DNA of 64,000 bases from Alkalihalobacillus alcalophilus ATCC 27647 = CGMCC 1.3604 (GTDB lineage Bacteria; Bacillota; Bacilli; Bacillales; Bacillaceae_D). Each line of letters begins with the position of its first letter. Position 1 is the first letter of the stretch. This document shows, piece by piece, positions 8,905-17,189 of the stretch. The translations under genes were made by a program, and so were the position numbers. The stretch covers positions 28,795-92,794 of the forward strand of contig NZ_ALPT02000004.1 of NCBI RefSeq assembly GCF_000292245.2, in the 5' to 3' direction. The notes beneath the pieces were generated by a model that ran no database searches, had not been told where the DNA came from, and saw only the letters and a list, made by a program, of their open reading frames with translations.

Positions 8905-9354
8905 CTACCCTTTCTATTCGGAAAATGTCAATCACTTTTCTGGTCTATGTCTTCATGTTCACATGTTGTAATTCATAGTCAGAAACCCTTCATTAGGATG
9001 TCCTATTGTGCAATCAATCATTACATAATGATAAAAGAAAACACATATTCTTTGTTTTCATAAACTGTATTAGTCAATAGACAGAAAAAGTAATACAATT
9101 TACCCTATGCAAAACAGTCTACATCAACAGATAGAAATCCGTCAATCCTTTTGTTTTTCCGCTCTTACAATTTATGATTACTTTAACTTTTCTTTATATA
9201 AAAGCACTCCTGTGTTATAGATCACCTTACAATAAAATAGTACAGTTAGTTATACAAGCGTTTTCATAATATAAACAAGCCCCATCCCAGATAGACATTC
9301 CTTTTTTGCTAAAAAGTAAAACCCCAAAATGGACAAAGACTTTTATCGGACAAG
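8905..9354. other. Intergenic region upstream of pdhA
   Basis: About 450 bases between pdhA and the ykyA terminator, AT-rich and without a convincing reading frame. It probably holds the pdh promoter and a long leader. No riboswitch fold was recognised. The only motif I can name is the CRE-like site at 9253-9266. Confidence 0.5.
9253..9266. promoter_or_regulatory. CRE-like site upstream of the pdh operon
   Basis: TGAAAACGCTTGTA on the minus strand matches 13 of 14 positions of the CcpA consensus TGWAARCGYTWNCW. It lies about 350 bases before pdhA. Whether CcpA acts on pdh here is an inference. Confidence 0.4.
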
Positions 9355-9397
9355 CAAAAAACGAGAATTCTTATATTTCAAGAATCCCCGTTTTTTA
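9355..9397. terminator. Terminator after ykyA
   Basis: CGAGAATTCTT pairs with AAGAATCCCCG (two mismatches), flanked by runs of A and T on both sides. It begins 14 bases after the ykyA stop codon. Confidence 0.75.
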
Positions 9398-9410
9398 AGC
9401 CTGCTTTTGC

Positions 9411-10070
9411 CTATTCATTTAATTCCCAATTTAAATCTGCCGCAGAATAATAAGCTTGCTTGCTTTCATTATACTCTTCTGTGAACTGATTAAATACATC
9501 TCTCGTTTCGTTTATACTGGAATATGATTCATTAACCTCTTCAATTTTTTCCTGTAGCTCAACTAATTCAAAATCTTCCCGTTGCAATAATTCAAATAAT
9601 TCACGATCAAGATTAATCGATTCGATATAAGCTGTATGTAAGTCTTGGTAGCTATCATAACGGGCTTTCATTTTTTCCCGTAACGTTTGATAATGTTCCA
9701 ACTCTTCACCTTCATTGATTTCATTTTCAAAGGCTTCTACTTTTTGGAATTCTTCATAACTTTGTTCGATGCTTTCTTTTTCCAAGGCGATTGCGCTCTC
9801 TCTGGTTTCAATAGAAGCAAGTGCCTCTTCGGTTAATGAAAGAATTTTCTCAAACTCATCAATTCCTAAATCAATCACTTCCTCGTAAAGTTGTTGTTCA
9901 TTATTTTCAGCCGCTTTCAAGACCTCTTGCTGCTGCTTAAAAGTTGATTCCAGCTCAACGGCTTGTTCAAGATGGGTAAACACATCTTCTGCCACATTAT
10001 TCCCACAAGCAGCCAACAACAGCATCATTAAAAGCGATAGTGTCATATACCATCGTTTTTTTACAGACAC
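9411..10070 (-). CDS. ykyA: YkyA-like cell-wall-binding lipoprotein
   Basis: About 219 residues. The signal peptide ends in LLLAACG (lipidated Cys22). The rest is almost entirely charged alpha-helix and likely coiled coil, rich in Glu, Lys and Gln. Length, features and the place directly upstream of pdhA match B. subtilis YkyA, annotated as a putative cell-wall-binding lipoprotein of unknown role. The GTG at 10070 is preferred: a GGGGG box lies seven bases upstream and it places the signal peptide at the N-terminus. The longer frame would put 47 unrelated residues before it. Confidence 0.8.
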   Translation of the reverse strand: MSVKKRWYMTLSLLMMLLLAACGNNVAEDVFTHLEQAVELESTFKQQQEVLKAAENNEQQLYEEVIDLGIDEFEKILSLTEEALASIETRESAIALEKESIEQSYEEFQKVEAFENEINEGEELEHYQTLREKMKARYDSYQDLHTAYIESINLDRELFELLQREDFELVELQEKIEEVNESYSSINETRDVFNQFTEEYNESKQAYYSAADLNWELNE

Positions 10071-10338
10071 ACCATTTCCCCCTATTCTAATCCCAACTAA
10101 ATAGTCCCTTACTAAAGACACTAAAACAAACAAATCGAATTGGCAACCGAAATCCTTTTCCCTTTCTAAAAATCTATATGATTTTCTAATAAAAATTATG
10201 CACTTGTCCACTTTTTAACTAAACATATATCCACTTTTTCTTAAAAAAATGGGCATTCATCCAATCGCCCTCTTTGCTTATGCATATTGTAAATAGTGAG
10301 TCGCACATAGTGTGATGTACCAAAAAGGAGGAATTTAC

Positions 10339-10536
10339 ATGTACGGATATGGTTCAGATTGTGGATGTTATGATCCTTGTGGATATGGTTACGGGGCACC
10401 AGCAGCACCTGTTGCAGGTTTTGGCGGTGGATATAATAAAGGATTTGCGTTAATCGTAGTATTATTTATTCTATTAGTAATCGTTGGGGCAGCTTGCTTC
10501 AATGGTGGGGGCCCAGGACCAGACTGCAAAAAGTAA
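10339..10536 (+). CDS. YjcZ-type tiny transmembrane protein
   Basis: A 65-residue protein with a Gly/Tyr/Cys-rich N-terminal part (MYGYGSDCGCYDPCGYGYG) and one transmembrane helix, GFALIVVLFILLVIVG, which is the signature of the Bacillaceae YjcZ/tiny-TM family linked to sporulation. The ATG at 10339 follows AAAGGAGG with a spacing of seven. The precise function of this family is not known. It stands alone with its own terminator. Confidence 0.85.
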   Translation: MYGYGSDCGCYDPCGYGYGAPAAPVAGFGGGYNKGFALIVVLFILLVIVGAACFNGGGPGPDCKK

Positions 10537-10551
10537 GAGAATAGTTTACTT

Positions 10552-10590
10552 AACAGCTTCTGAAGCACTTCATTCAGAGGCTGTTGTTTT
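10552..10590 (+). terminator. Terminator of the YjcZ-type gene
   Basis: AACAGCTTCTGAA pairs with TTCAGAGGCTGTT, followed by GTTTT. Confidence 0.8.
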
Positions 10591-10752
10591 AAAAAAGCTT
10601 CATTTCAATAAAAACTTGCCAATGCACTACACTTTTCGATAAAGTAAGACATAGTAAAAGGAGAGTTTATATTTTTCTTATCTCCTAAACAATCTAAACA
10701 AATCCCATTGACTATTATATAGCATTATTTGCTCTACAAAGGAGAGGTACAT

Positions 10753-11289
10753 ATGATTACAATGAAAGATATCGTTCGTGAAGGACATCCCGTTTTACGT
10801 GAGGTCGCAAAAGAAGTAACCTTACCAGCAACAGCCGAAGAAAAAGAAATACTAAGTGAGATGCTTCAATTTATTAAAAATAGTCAAGACCCAGAAATTG
10901 CGGACAAGTATAATTTACGTCCAGGTGTCGGAATTGCCGCACCGCAAATTGGCATCTCTAAAAGAATGTTTGCCGTCCACACTTATGACGAAAATGACGT
11001 CTTATATAGCTACGGTCTATTTAACCCGAAAATGATTAGTCATTCCGTTGAAGAAAATCATTTGGATGGCGGGGAAGGCTGTTTATCCGTTGACAGAGAA
11101 ATCACCGGAATTGTCCCACGACATGCCCGAATCACAGTTAAAGGAACAACACTAGAAGGAGAAGAAGTCAAATTAAAATTAAAAGGTTACATTGCGATTG
11201 TTTTTCAACATGAATTAGACCATTTGGATGGCATTATGTTCTATGACCGGATCGAAGCATTTCAAGATAAGTTAAAGAAACCACTATAA
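10753..11289 (+). CDS. def: Peptide deformylase, type 2
   Basis: A 178-residue metalloenzyme that removes the formyl group from new polypeptides. All three family motifs are present: GVGIAAPQIG, EGCLSV and HELDHLDG, with Cys and two His as metal ligands. The insertions between motifs place it in the Gram-positive type 2 group (B. subtilis YkrB). The ATG at 10753 has AAAGGAGAGG five bases upstream. The neighbourhood (ykyA, pdhA) is the same as for ykrB in B. subtilis. Confidence 0.95.
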   Translation: MITMKDIVREGHPVLREVAKEVTLPATAEEKEILSEMLQFIKNSQDPEIADKYNLRPGVGIAAPQIGISKRMFAVHTYDENDVLYSYGLFNPKMISHSVEENHLDGGEGCLSVDREITGIVPRHARITVKGTTLEGEEVKLKLKGYIAIVFQHELDHLDGIMFYDRIEAFQDKLKKPL

Positions 11290-11299
11290 GCTTTTCAAT

Positions 11300-11358
11300 A
11301 AAAAGAGCTACCCGATAAAGATCATTTTAATTGACATTACCGGTACAGCTCTTTTTTT
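11300..11358 (+). terminator. Terminator of def
   Basis: AAAAAGAGCT and AGCTCTTTTT arms enclose an interrupted stem and are followed by T. Confidence 0.7.
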
Positions 11359-11582
11359 ATAGTCCCGATTGTAGCTTGAAGGAGTATCTAAAATCAGCCC
11401 TAACCTAAATATCCATTGGTTTTCTTCCTTCAAAGATTAGCTGTTATCAAATTTTCAAATTATCTCTTCACCAAATGTTTGTCTTTCAAGGTTCACCCCT
11501 TCCTTTTCCATTCATTCCCACCAAAAGACCCTTTAATTTTACATATACTAACGCTAAGGACTAAAGAAAAGGAGGGTTTATT

Positions 11583-11660
11583 ATGTTAAAAAAACTTCGC
11601 AAAAAGCTCATCGATGGTTGCAAAAATCTCTTGCCAAAGAAACGTTTGCTTGAGGTATAG
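11583..11660 (+). CDS. Small cationic amphipathic peptide (25 residues)
   Basis: A very strong ribosome binding site (AAAGGAGGG, six bases before the ATG) precedes a 25-codon frame. The peptide begins MLKKLRKKLIDGCKNLLPKK. It has nine Lys/Arg and two acidic residues, with Leu/Ile spaced as on one face of a helix, plus one Cys. I do not recognise a family. It could be a membrane-active or regulatory peptide, or the start of a longer gene that has decayed. No terminator follows directly. Confidence 0.45.
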   Translation: MLKKLRKKLIDGCKNLLPKKRLLEV

Positions 11661-11734
11661 AATAATTCAATAATGATTAAACTGTACAATTAGTCATAAA
11701 AACATGTAGGATAAATAAAAAAAGTTAGTTTCAT

Positions 11735-11748
11735 TACAAGCGTTTACA
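11735..11748. promoter_or_regulatory. CRE-like site upstream of rpoY-rnjA
   Basis: TGTAAACGCTTGTA on the minus strand matches 13 of 14 positions of TGWAARCGYTWNCW. It lies about 100 bases before rpoY. Regulation of rnjA by CcpA is not something I know of, so this may be chance. Confidence 0.3.
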
Positions 11749-11844
11749 CTCTTTTTTATTATAGCTCTTAAAGAAAAACATGAAAAAGATGATATATTGC
11801 TTTATAATGAAAAAATAACCAATGTTTAAGGAGAGGTATTATCT

Positions 11845-12054
11845 ATGTTATTTAAAGTTTTTTTCCAAAAAATCGCAAATCAAGTTCCAGTACGTGAACT
11901 TACAGATGCTATTTATGTTGAAGGTACAAGTGAGGCAGATGTCCGTAAAAAGCTTGCTGACCGCAACTACAACATCGAATTTATTACTGAAATCTCTGGC
12001 GCTCATTTAGAGTATGAACAGGCTCGAGAAGACTTTAAGGTGGAATCCATTTAA
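11845..12054 (+). CDS. rpoY: RNA polymerase epsilon subunit
   Basis: A 69-residue small subunit of Firmicute RNA polymerase (formerly YkzG). It begins MLFKVFFQKIANQVPVRELT and ends with EYEQAREDFKVESI, both typical. The ribosome binding site is AAGGAGAGG. Its stop codon shares one base with the rnjA start (TAATG), so the two genes are translationally coupled, as in other Bacilli. Confidence 0.95.
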   Translation: MLFKVFFQKIANQVPVRELTDAIYVEGTSEADVRKKLADRNYNIEFITEISGAHLEYEQAREDFKVESI

Positions 12055-13721
12055 TGAAACAAGTAAAAAATAATCAAACAGCCGTATTTGCTCTTGGTGG
12101 ACTCGGGGAAATCGGAAAAAATATGTATGCTGTTCAGTTCCAAGATGAGATCATTATTATTGATGCCGGAATTATGTTTCCAGAGGACGAACTTCTAGGT
12201 ATTGATTATGTTATTCCTGACTTTACTTATTTAAGTAAAAATATTGATAAGATCAAAGGCCTATTTATCACACATGGTCACGAAGATCATATTGGTGGTA
12301 TCCCTTATTTATTAAGAGAAATTAACATTCCTATTTACGGTGGGAAGTTAGCCTTAGGTTTATTAAAAGGAAAGTTAGAAGAACATGGTCTTATCCGAAA
12401 AACTAAGCTAATAGAAATTCAAGAAGATCAAATTATTAAGTTTACAAAAACATCCGTATCCTTCTTTAGAACGACCCACAGTATTCCTGACTCATACGGT
12501 ATTGTCGTCAAAACACCACCAGGGAATATTGTACATACAGGGGACTTTAAGTTTGATTTCACTCCAGTTGGTGAACCAGCAAACTTAACTAAAATGGCCA
12601 AGATTGGTGAGGAAGGTGTTCTTTGTTTACTTTCTGACAGTACAAACAGTGAAATACCTGAATTTACAATGTCAGAGCGAAAAGTCGGCGAAAGCATTGA
12701 TAGCATTTTTAGAAAAGTGAACGGACGTATTATTTTTGCTACTTTTGCATCTAATATTCATCGCCTTCAACAAGTAATCGAGTCCGCTGTACAACATGGA
12801 CGTAAAGTTGCAGTATTTGGACGCAGTATGGAGTCCGCCCTTTCAATCGGACAAGATTTAGGGTATATTAATGCTCCTAAAGAAACGTTTATTGAACCGA
12901 GCCAGTTAAACAAACTGCCTGACAATCAAATAACGATTCTTTGTACAGGGAGTCAAGGTGAACCAATGGCGGCTCTTTCTCGTATCGCTTATGGTACACA
13001 TCGTCAAATTCAAATCATTCCTGGGGATACGGTCGTCTTTTCATCGTCACCAATTCCAGGTAATACCGTAAGTGTCGGAAAAACCATTAATCAGCTTTAT
13101 CGTGCAGGAGCCAATGTTATTCACGGACCACTTAATGACATTCACACATCTGGACATGGTGGACAAGAGGAGCAAAAATTAATGCTTCGTCTGATGAAGC
13201 CTCAGTATTTCTTACCTATTCACGGTGAGTATCGGATGATGAAAATGCATATTAAATTAGCGAAGGATTGTGGAGTTGCTGAGGAAAATTGCTTTATTAT
13301 GGACAATGGAGATATACTAGCCCTCCACCCTGATGAGGCTGGTGTCGTTGGCAAAATCCCTTCCGGTTCTGTTTATGTAGACGGAAATGGAATTGGAGAT
13401 ATCGGCAATATTGTTTTACGCGACCGCCGAATTTTATCAGAAGAAGGATTGGTCGTTGTAGTTGTCAGCTTAGATATGAAAGAATTTAAAGTAACAGCTG
13501 GTCCAGATATCATTTCAAGAGGTTTTGTCTACATGAGAGAGTCAAGTGACTTAATTCATGAAGCTCAAAAATTACTCGCCAAACATCTAGATGATGTGAT
13601 GGAAAAGAAAACATCACAATGGTCAGAAATCAAAAATGAAATGACTGATTTATTAGGACCTTTCCTCTATGAGAGAACAAAACGTAAACCAATGATTTTA
13701 CCAATCATTATGGAAGTCTAA
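12054..13721 (+). CDS. rnjA: Ribonuclease J1
   Basis: A 555-residue metallo-beta-lactamase / beta-CASP ribonuclease with 5' exonuclease and endonuclease activity, central to mRNA decay and rRNA processing. It has the metal site HGHEDHIGG (near residue 75), the downstream HTGDFK, the beta-CASP segment and the HTSGHGG motif, and a C-terminal domain ending in KRKPMILPIIMEV. Length is normal. In B. subtilis this enzyme is bound by GapA in a complex modulated by SR1P; the SR1P gene is about 11 kb away in this window. Confidence 0.97.
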   Translation: MKQVKNNQTAVFALGGLGEIGKNMYAVQFQDEIIIIDAGIMFPEDELLGIDYVIPDFTYLSKNIDKIKGLFITHGHEDHIGGIPYLLREINIPIYGGKLALGLLKGKLEEHGLIRKTKLIEIQEDQIIKFTKTSVSFFRTTHSIPDSYGIVVKTPPGNIVHTGDFKFDFTPVGEPANLTKMAKIGEEGVLCLLSDSTNSEIPEFTMSERKVGESIDSIFRKVNGRIIFATFASNIHRLQQVIESAVQHGRKVAVFGRSMESALSIGQDLGYINAPKETFIEPSQLNKLPDNQITILCTGSQGEPMAALSRIAYGTHRQIQIIPGDTVVFSSSPIPGNTVSVGKTINQLYRAGANVIHGPLNDIHTSGHGGQEEQKLMLRLMKPQYFLPIHGEYRMMKMHIKLAKDCGVAEENCFIMDNGDILALHPDEAGVVGKIPSGSVYVDGNGIGDIGNIVLRDRRILSEEGLVVVVVSLDMKEFKVTAGPDIISRGFVYMRESSDLIHEAQKLLAKHLDDVMEKKTSQWSEIKNEMTDLLGPFLYERTKRKPMILPIIMEV

Positions 13722-13732
13722 AAATAATAGTA

Positions 13733-13774
13733 GAGGCAACCGCAAAGATGATCTTCTTGCGGTTGTCTTTTTTA
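13733..13774 (+). terminator. Terminator of rnjA
   Basis: GGCAACCGCAA pairs with TTGCGGTTGTC, followed by six T. Confidence 0.9.
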
Positions 13775-13889
13775 TATTTCGGATGGAATCTCCTTAAACC
13801 AACTAAAATCTTCTTTCCCCCATAACTTCACCTTTTCTCCTTCCAACACTAAAAAGATCGCTCAATTTAAAATTTTCTGATTATAAAGA

Positions 13890-13918
13890 TTGAATTATAT
13901 ACTAAAACTAGGTATGAT
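13890..13918 (+). promoter_or_regulatory. SigA-type promoter of the LacI-Gfo-ThuA operon
   Basis: TTGAAT (13890-13895), a 17-base spacer and TATGAT (13913-13918). It lies about 250 bases before the LacI start, so the transcript would carry the repeat at 13941-14148 as its leader. Confidence 0.65.
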
Positions 13919-13932
13919 GTACACGTGTACAT
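13917..13932. promoter_or_regulatory. Palindromic operator, likely for the LacI-type regulator
   Basis: ATGTACACGTGTACAT is a perfect 16-bp palindrome with a central CG, the shape of LacI-family operators. It starts inside the -10 box and covers the likely transcription start, so binding would block the promoter. Autoregulation by the adjacent gene is an inference. Confidence 0.65.
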
Positions 13933-13940
13933 TAATCATG

Positions 13941-14148
13941 TTCTGACCAAACGGACTTCGCTTTTTATCAATCCAGCTACGTCCGTTAGAAGCTCGAGAA
14001 AAATCGGTCGTCTTTATGAAGACAAAGAACGTCTTCAACAGCCGCCCTTGCCCACAGGATGTGGGTACAAGGCGTGGTGATTGACGTCGCGAATTTAGCG
14101 TTGTTCCTCAGTAATCTCGCTTCTGACCAAACGGACTTCGCTTTTTAT
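13941..14148 (+). repeat. Dispersed structured repeat, copy 1
   Basis: About 208 bases bounded by direct copies of TTCTGACCAAACGGACTTCG. Inside are CTCGAG-centred and GTCTTC/GAAGAC inverted repeats that could fold into stems. A close copy lies on the other strand at 33538-33722. The right end runs straight into the LacI ribosome binding site. Confidence 0.85.
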
Positions 14149-14166
14149 TTAAGGAGGTGTCGAGCT

Positions 14167-15207
14167 ATGGGTACTAGAAAAGATGTCGCAAAACAGGCTG
14201 GGGTATCTGAAGCGACCGTATCACGTGTTTTTAATAACGTCCCCCCTATTCGTGAAGAAACAAAACAAAAGGTATTAGAGGCTGCCAAACAACTAAACTA
14301 TCATCCTAATGCACTAGCCCAAAATTTTGCCAAAGGAAAAAGTCAAAACATTGGCGTCATCGTCCCTTATCTACCTAAGGTACGCTTGCTTTCCACTTAC
14401 TACTTCTCTGAAATATTAAGTGGGATTGGTGTCAAACTCGGAGAAATGAATTATCGTTTGTTGCTCTTATTTCAATCTCCACATAAACCAAGAGACTATG
14501 TCCATCTTTTTCAAACACAAAAAGTCGACGGTTGTATCATTTTAGGCTCACAAGATTTTTTAGATGAAAAGGCCGCACTAGAACGATTACATCAATTAGC
14601 CCTGCCTTACTGCCTTGTTAATCAAACCTATACTGATTACCCTTTTCACTCGATTGATGCTATGCACTATAAAGGAAGTTATGAGGCAGTATCACTTCTT
14701 TTGCAAAAAGGCTTAACACAGATTGCCTTTTTAAATGGGCCCGCTAATTACTCCAATAGCTTAGATCGGTTAGCAGGATATCGAGATGCCTTACAAGACA
14801 ATAATATCAAATTGAATGAACAGTGGATATTTCAAGGTAACTATAGCCGGAAAAGTGGGTATCAAGCTGCAGCGAATATCGGATCTCACCTCTCAGAAAT
14901 AGAGGCCATTTTTGCTTCTAATGATCGGATGGCTGTTGGGCTTATGCAGGGACTACGTGAACAAGGCTATCAAGCTGGTCAAGATTATGCCCTTATTGGG
15001 TACGATGATTCTGATATCGTGAGCATGCTAACCCCACAACTAGCTTCTGTAAATGTCCCTCTGTTTGAAATGGGCCAACTCGCAGCCGAAAAAGTCTTAT
15101 CTATGATAACGGAGGGAATTAAAGAACAAGTTCAAATTAAATTGCCCGTCACAGTCATGGAACGAGAATCTATTCAAGTCAATTTCCCAAAAAAGGAGAT
15201 AAAATAA
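14167..15207 (+). CDS. LacI-family transcriptional regulator
   Basis: 346 residues. The helix-turn-helix (KDVAKQAGVSEATVSRVF) is at residues 5-22, followed by the hinge helix (NALAQNFAKGKS) and a periplasmic-binding-protein-like sensor domain of usual length. The ligand is probably a sugar or sugar acid handled by the genes downstream. The ATG at 14167 has AAGGAGG nine bases upstream and puts the helix-turn-helix at the N-terminus. The stop codon overlaps the next start by one base (TAATG). A palindromic operator lies at its promoter. Confidence 0.9.
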   Translation: MGTRKDVAKQAGVSEATVSRVFNNVPPIREETKQKVLEAAKQLNYHPNALAQNFAKGKSQNIGVIVPYLPKVRLLSTYYFSEILSGIGVKLGEMNYRLLLLFQSPHKPRDYVHLFQTQKVDGCIILGSQDFLDEKAALERLHQLALPYCLVNQTYTDYPFHSIDAMHYKGSYEAVSLLLQKGLTQIAFLNGPANYSNSLDRLAGYRDALQDNNIKLNEQWIFQGNYSRKSGYQAAANIGSHLSEIEAIFASNDRMAVGLMQGLREQGYQAGQDYALIGYDDSDIVSMLTPQLASVNVPLFEMGQLAAEKVLSMITEGIKEQVQIKLPVTVMERESIQVNFPKKEIK

Positions 15208-16367
15208 TGAAAAAGTTGAATATTGGCATGATCGGTTACAAATTTATGGGAAAAGCTCATAGCCATGCTTATCGAGACCTCCCTCTCTTCTTCCCAAAAC
15301 ATATTCACCCCCATATGAAAGTGATTTGTGGTCGAAGCCTTGAAAGTGTGGCTGATGCTGCCTCTCAATTTGGCTGGGATGAATATACAACAGATTGGAG
15401 AGAAATGTTGACCAGAGATGATATTGACTTAATTGATATTAACGCACCTAGTGATGTACATAAAGAGATTGCTATTGAAGCAGCTAAAGCCGGAAAGCAT
15501 GTGTTTTGCGAAAAACCGTTAGCGCTTACATTAGCAGATTCTAGAGAAATGTTAGAAGCAGTTGAAGCAGCAGGTGTTAAACATATGGTTGGTTTTAACT
15601 ATCGCTTTACTCCCGCTGTTATGTTAGCGAAAAAATTGATCGATGAGGGACGATTAGGTGACATTTACCATTTCCGGGCTTGGTTTTTACAAGACTGGAT
15701 CATTGACCCTGACTTCCCACTCGTTTGGCGGTTACAAAAAGAAATTGCTGGTTCAGGTTCTCACGGTGATTTAGGTGCCCACTTAATTGATATGGCTCAC
15801 TATTTGATTGGCGATATAACAGATGTGATTGGGATGAGCGAGACCTTTATTAAAGAAAGACCACTTCCACAGGAAATGACAGGCCTATCTGCAACAGGTA
15901 GTCAAAGTAAGGAAAAAGGACCTGTCACCGTTGATGATGCAACATTATTTTTAGCTAAATTTGCGAATGGAGCTATTGGTAGCTTTGAAGCAACACGTTT
16001 CGCGACCGGTCATAGAAGTACAAACTCTTTTGAAATTAACGGAAGTAAAGGAAGCGTTATCTTTGATTTTGAACGGATGAATGAACTACAAGTCTATTTT
16101 GTCGAGGACAAGGAGGATGTCCAAGGCTTCCGTCGTGTCTTAGCAACAGATGCCGCTCATGCCTATTCCGACGTTTGGTGGCCTGCTGGTCATACAATTG
16201 GTTATGAACATACCTTCATTCATTCAGTTGTAGAGCTGATGGAAGCTTTCCAAGAAGAACGTCAGCCCGTTCCAAACTTCAAAGATGGAGTCAAGTGTCA
16301 GCAAGTTTTAGAAGCTGTAGAACATTCCATTGAGCAAAAGAAATGGATCAAAGTAACAGACTTATAA
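15207..16367 (+). CDS. Gfo/Idh/MocA-family oxidoreductase (first of four)
   Basis: A 386-residue NAD(P)-dependent sugar dehydrogenase-type protein. The Rossmann start is GMIGYKFMGKAHSHAY, the family lysine motif is CEKPLAL (near residue 96), and the second domain carries GSGSHGDLGAHLIDMAHYL, where His and Asp belong to the usual catalytic set. Substrates in this family are sugars, inositols and their keto forms. It is coupled to the LacI gene by a one-base overlap and followed by ThuA, so the three genes probably act on one compound. The substrate is not known. Confidence 0.85.
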   Translation: MKKLNIGMIGYKFMGKAHSHAYRDLPLFFPKHIHPHMKVICGRSLESVADAASQFGWDEYTTDWREMLTRDDIDLIDINAPSDVHKEIAIEAAKAGKHVFCEKPLALTLADSREMLEAVEAAGVKHMVGFNYRFTPAVMLAKKLIDEGRLGDIYHFRAWFLQDWIIDPDFPLVWRLQKEIAGSGSHGDLGAHLIDMAHYLIGDITDVIGMSETFIKERPLPQEMTGLSATGSQSKEKGPVTVDDATLFLAKFANGAIGSFEATRFATGHRSTNSFEINGSKGSVIFDFERMNELQVYFVEDKEDVQGFRRVLATDAAHAYSDVWWPAGHTIGYEHTFIHSVVELMEAFQEERQPVPNFKDGVKCQQVLEAVEHSIEQKKWIKVTDL

Positions 16368-16415
16368 AATTCTGCTTAAGGAAAAGGTATAAACACAATA
16401 GAAGGAGGATTTATT

Positions 16416-17165
16416 ATGAAAAAGAAGGCTTTAATTGTATGGGGTGGTTGGGATGGTCATGAACCAGAACAAGTGGCGACTATTTTTAAAGGAATTTTAG
16501 AAGAAGAAAACTTTGCCGTAGAAGTTTCTGATTCATTAGAATCCTATGCTGATGTGGATAAATTGAAGTCATTGGATTTAATCGTTCCCCATTGGACAAT
16601 GGGTCAAATCGAAAAAAAATATGTGCAAAATATTTCAGCGGCGATTATGAGTGGCGTTGGTTTAGCTGGTTGCCACGGTGGGATGTGTGACTCCTTTCGA
16701 AACAATGTTGATTGGCAATTTATGACTGGTGGTAATTGGGTCGCTCACCCTGGGAATGATGGAGTTGAATATATGGTGAATGTTAAACATTCTTCTAGTT
16801 CATTACTTGAAGGGATATCAGACTTCAAAGTGGTAAGTGAACAATATTATCTCCATGTTGATCCAGTAGTAGAAGTGTTAGCTACCACCCGTTTCCCTGT
16901 TGTGGATGGTCCACATGCAACAAATAAAGCGGTCGATATGCCTGTAGTCTGGACGAAACGTTGGGGATCCGGTCGAGTATTTTACAACTCCTTAGGACAT
17001 GTAGCAAACATCGTAGCCATGCCTGAGGTTAAAACGATCATGCGTCGCGGATTTCTCTGGGCTGCGGAAGGAAAAATACTTTACCAGGATAAAGAAGAAA
17101 ATACATTTGCAGCATCAGGTAATGGCTCAGGAAACATTTACACTGGTATGGGAGATAGTCAGTAA
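16416..17165 (+). CDS. ThuA-like protein
   Basis: A 249-residue ThuA-domain protein (class I glutamine-amidotransferase-like fold) without a signal peptide. It begins KKALIVWGGWDGHEPEQVA and has GCHGGMCDSF and TGGNWVAHPG motifs. ThuA works beside ThuB, a Gfo/Idh dehydrogenase, in trehalose use through a 3-keto intermediate in rhizobia, and ThuA proteins are often found next to Gfo/Idh enzymes. Here it sits between two of them, which points to a keto-sugar pathway. This is inference. AAGGAGG precedes the ATG. Confidence 0.8.
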   Translation: MKKKALIVWGGWDGHEPEQVATIFKGILEEENFAVEVSDSLESYADVDKLKSLDLIVPHWTMGQIEKKYVQNISAAIMSGVGLAGCHGGMCDSFRNNVDWQFMTGGNWVAHPGNDGVEYMVNVKHSSSSLLEGISDFKVVSEQYYLHVDPVVEVLATTRFPVVDGPHATNKAVDMPVVWTKRWGSGRVFYNSLGHVANIVAMPEVKTIMRRGFLWAAEGKILYQDKEENTFAASGNGSGNIYTGMGDSQ

Positions 17166-17189
17166 ACGAATTGGGGGTATCCATTCATA

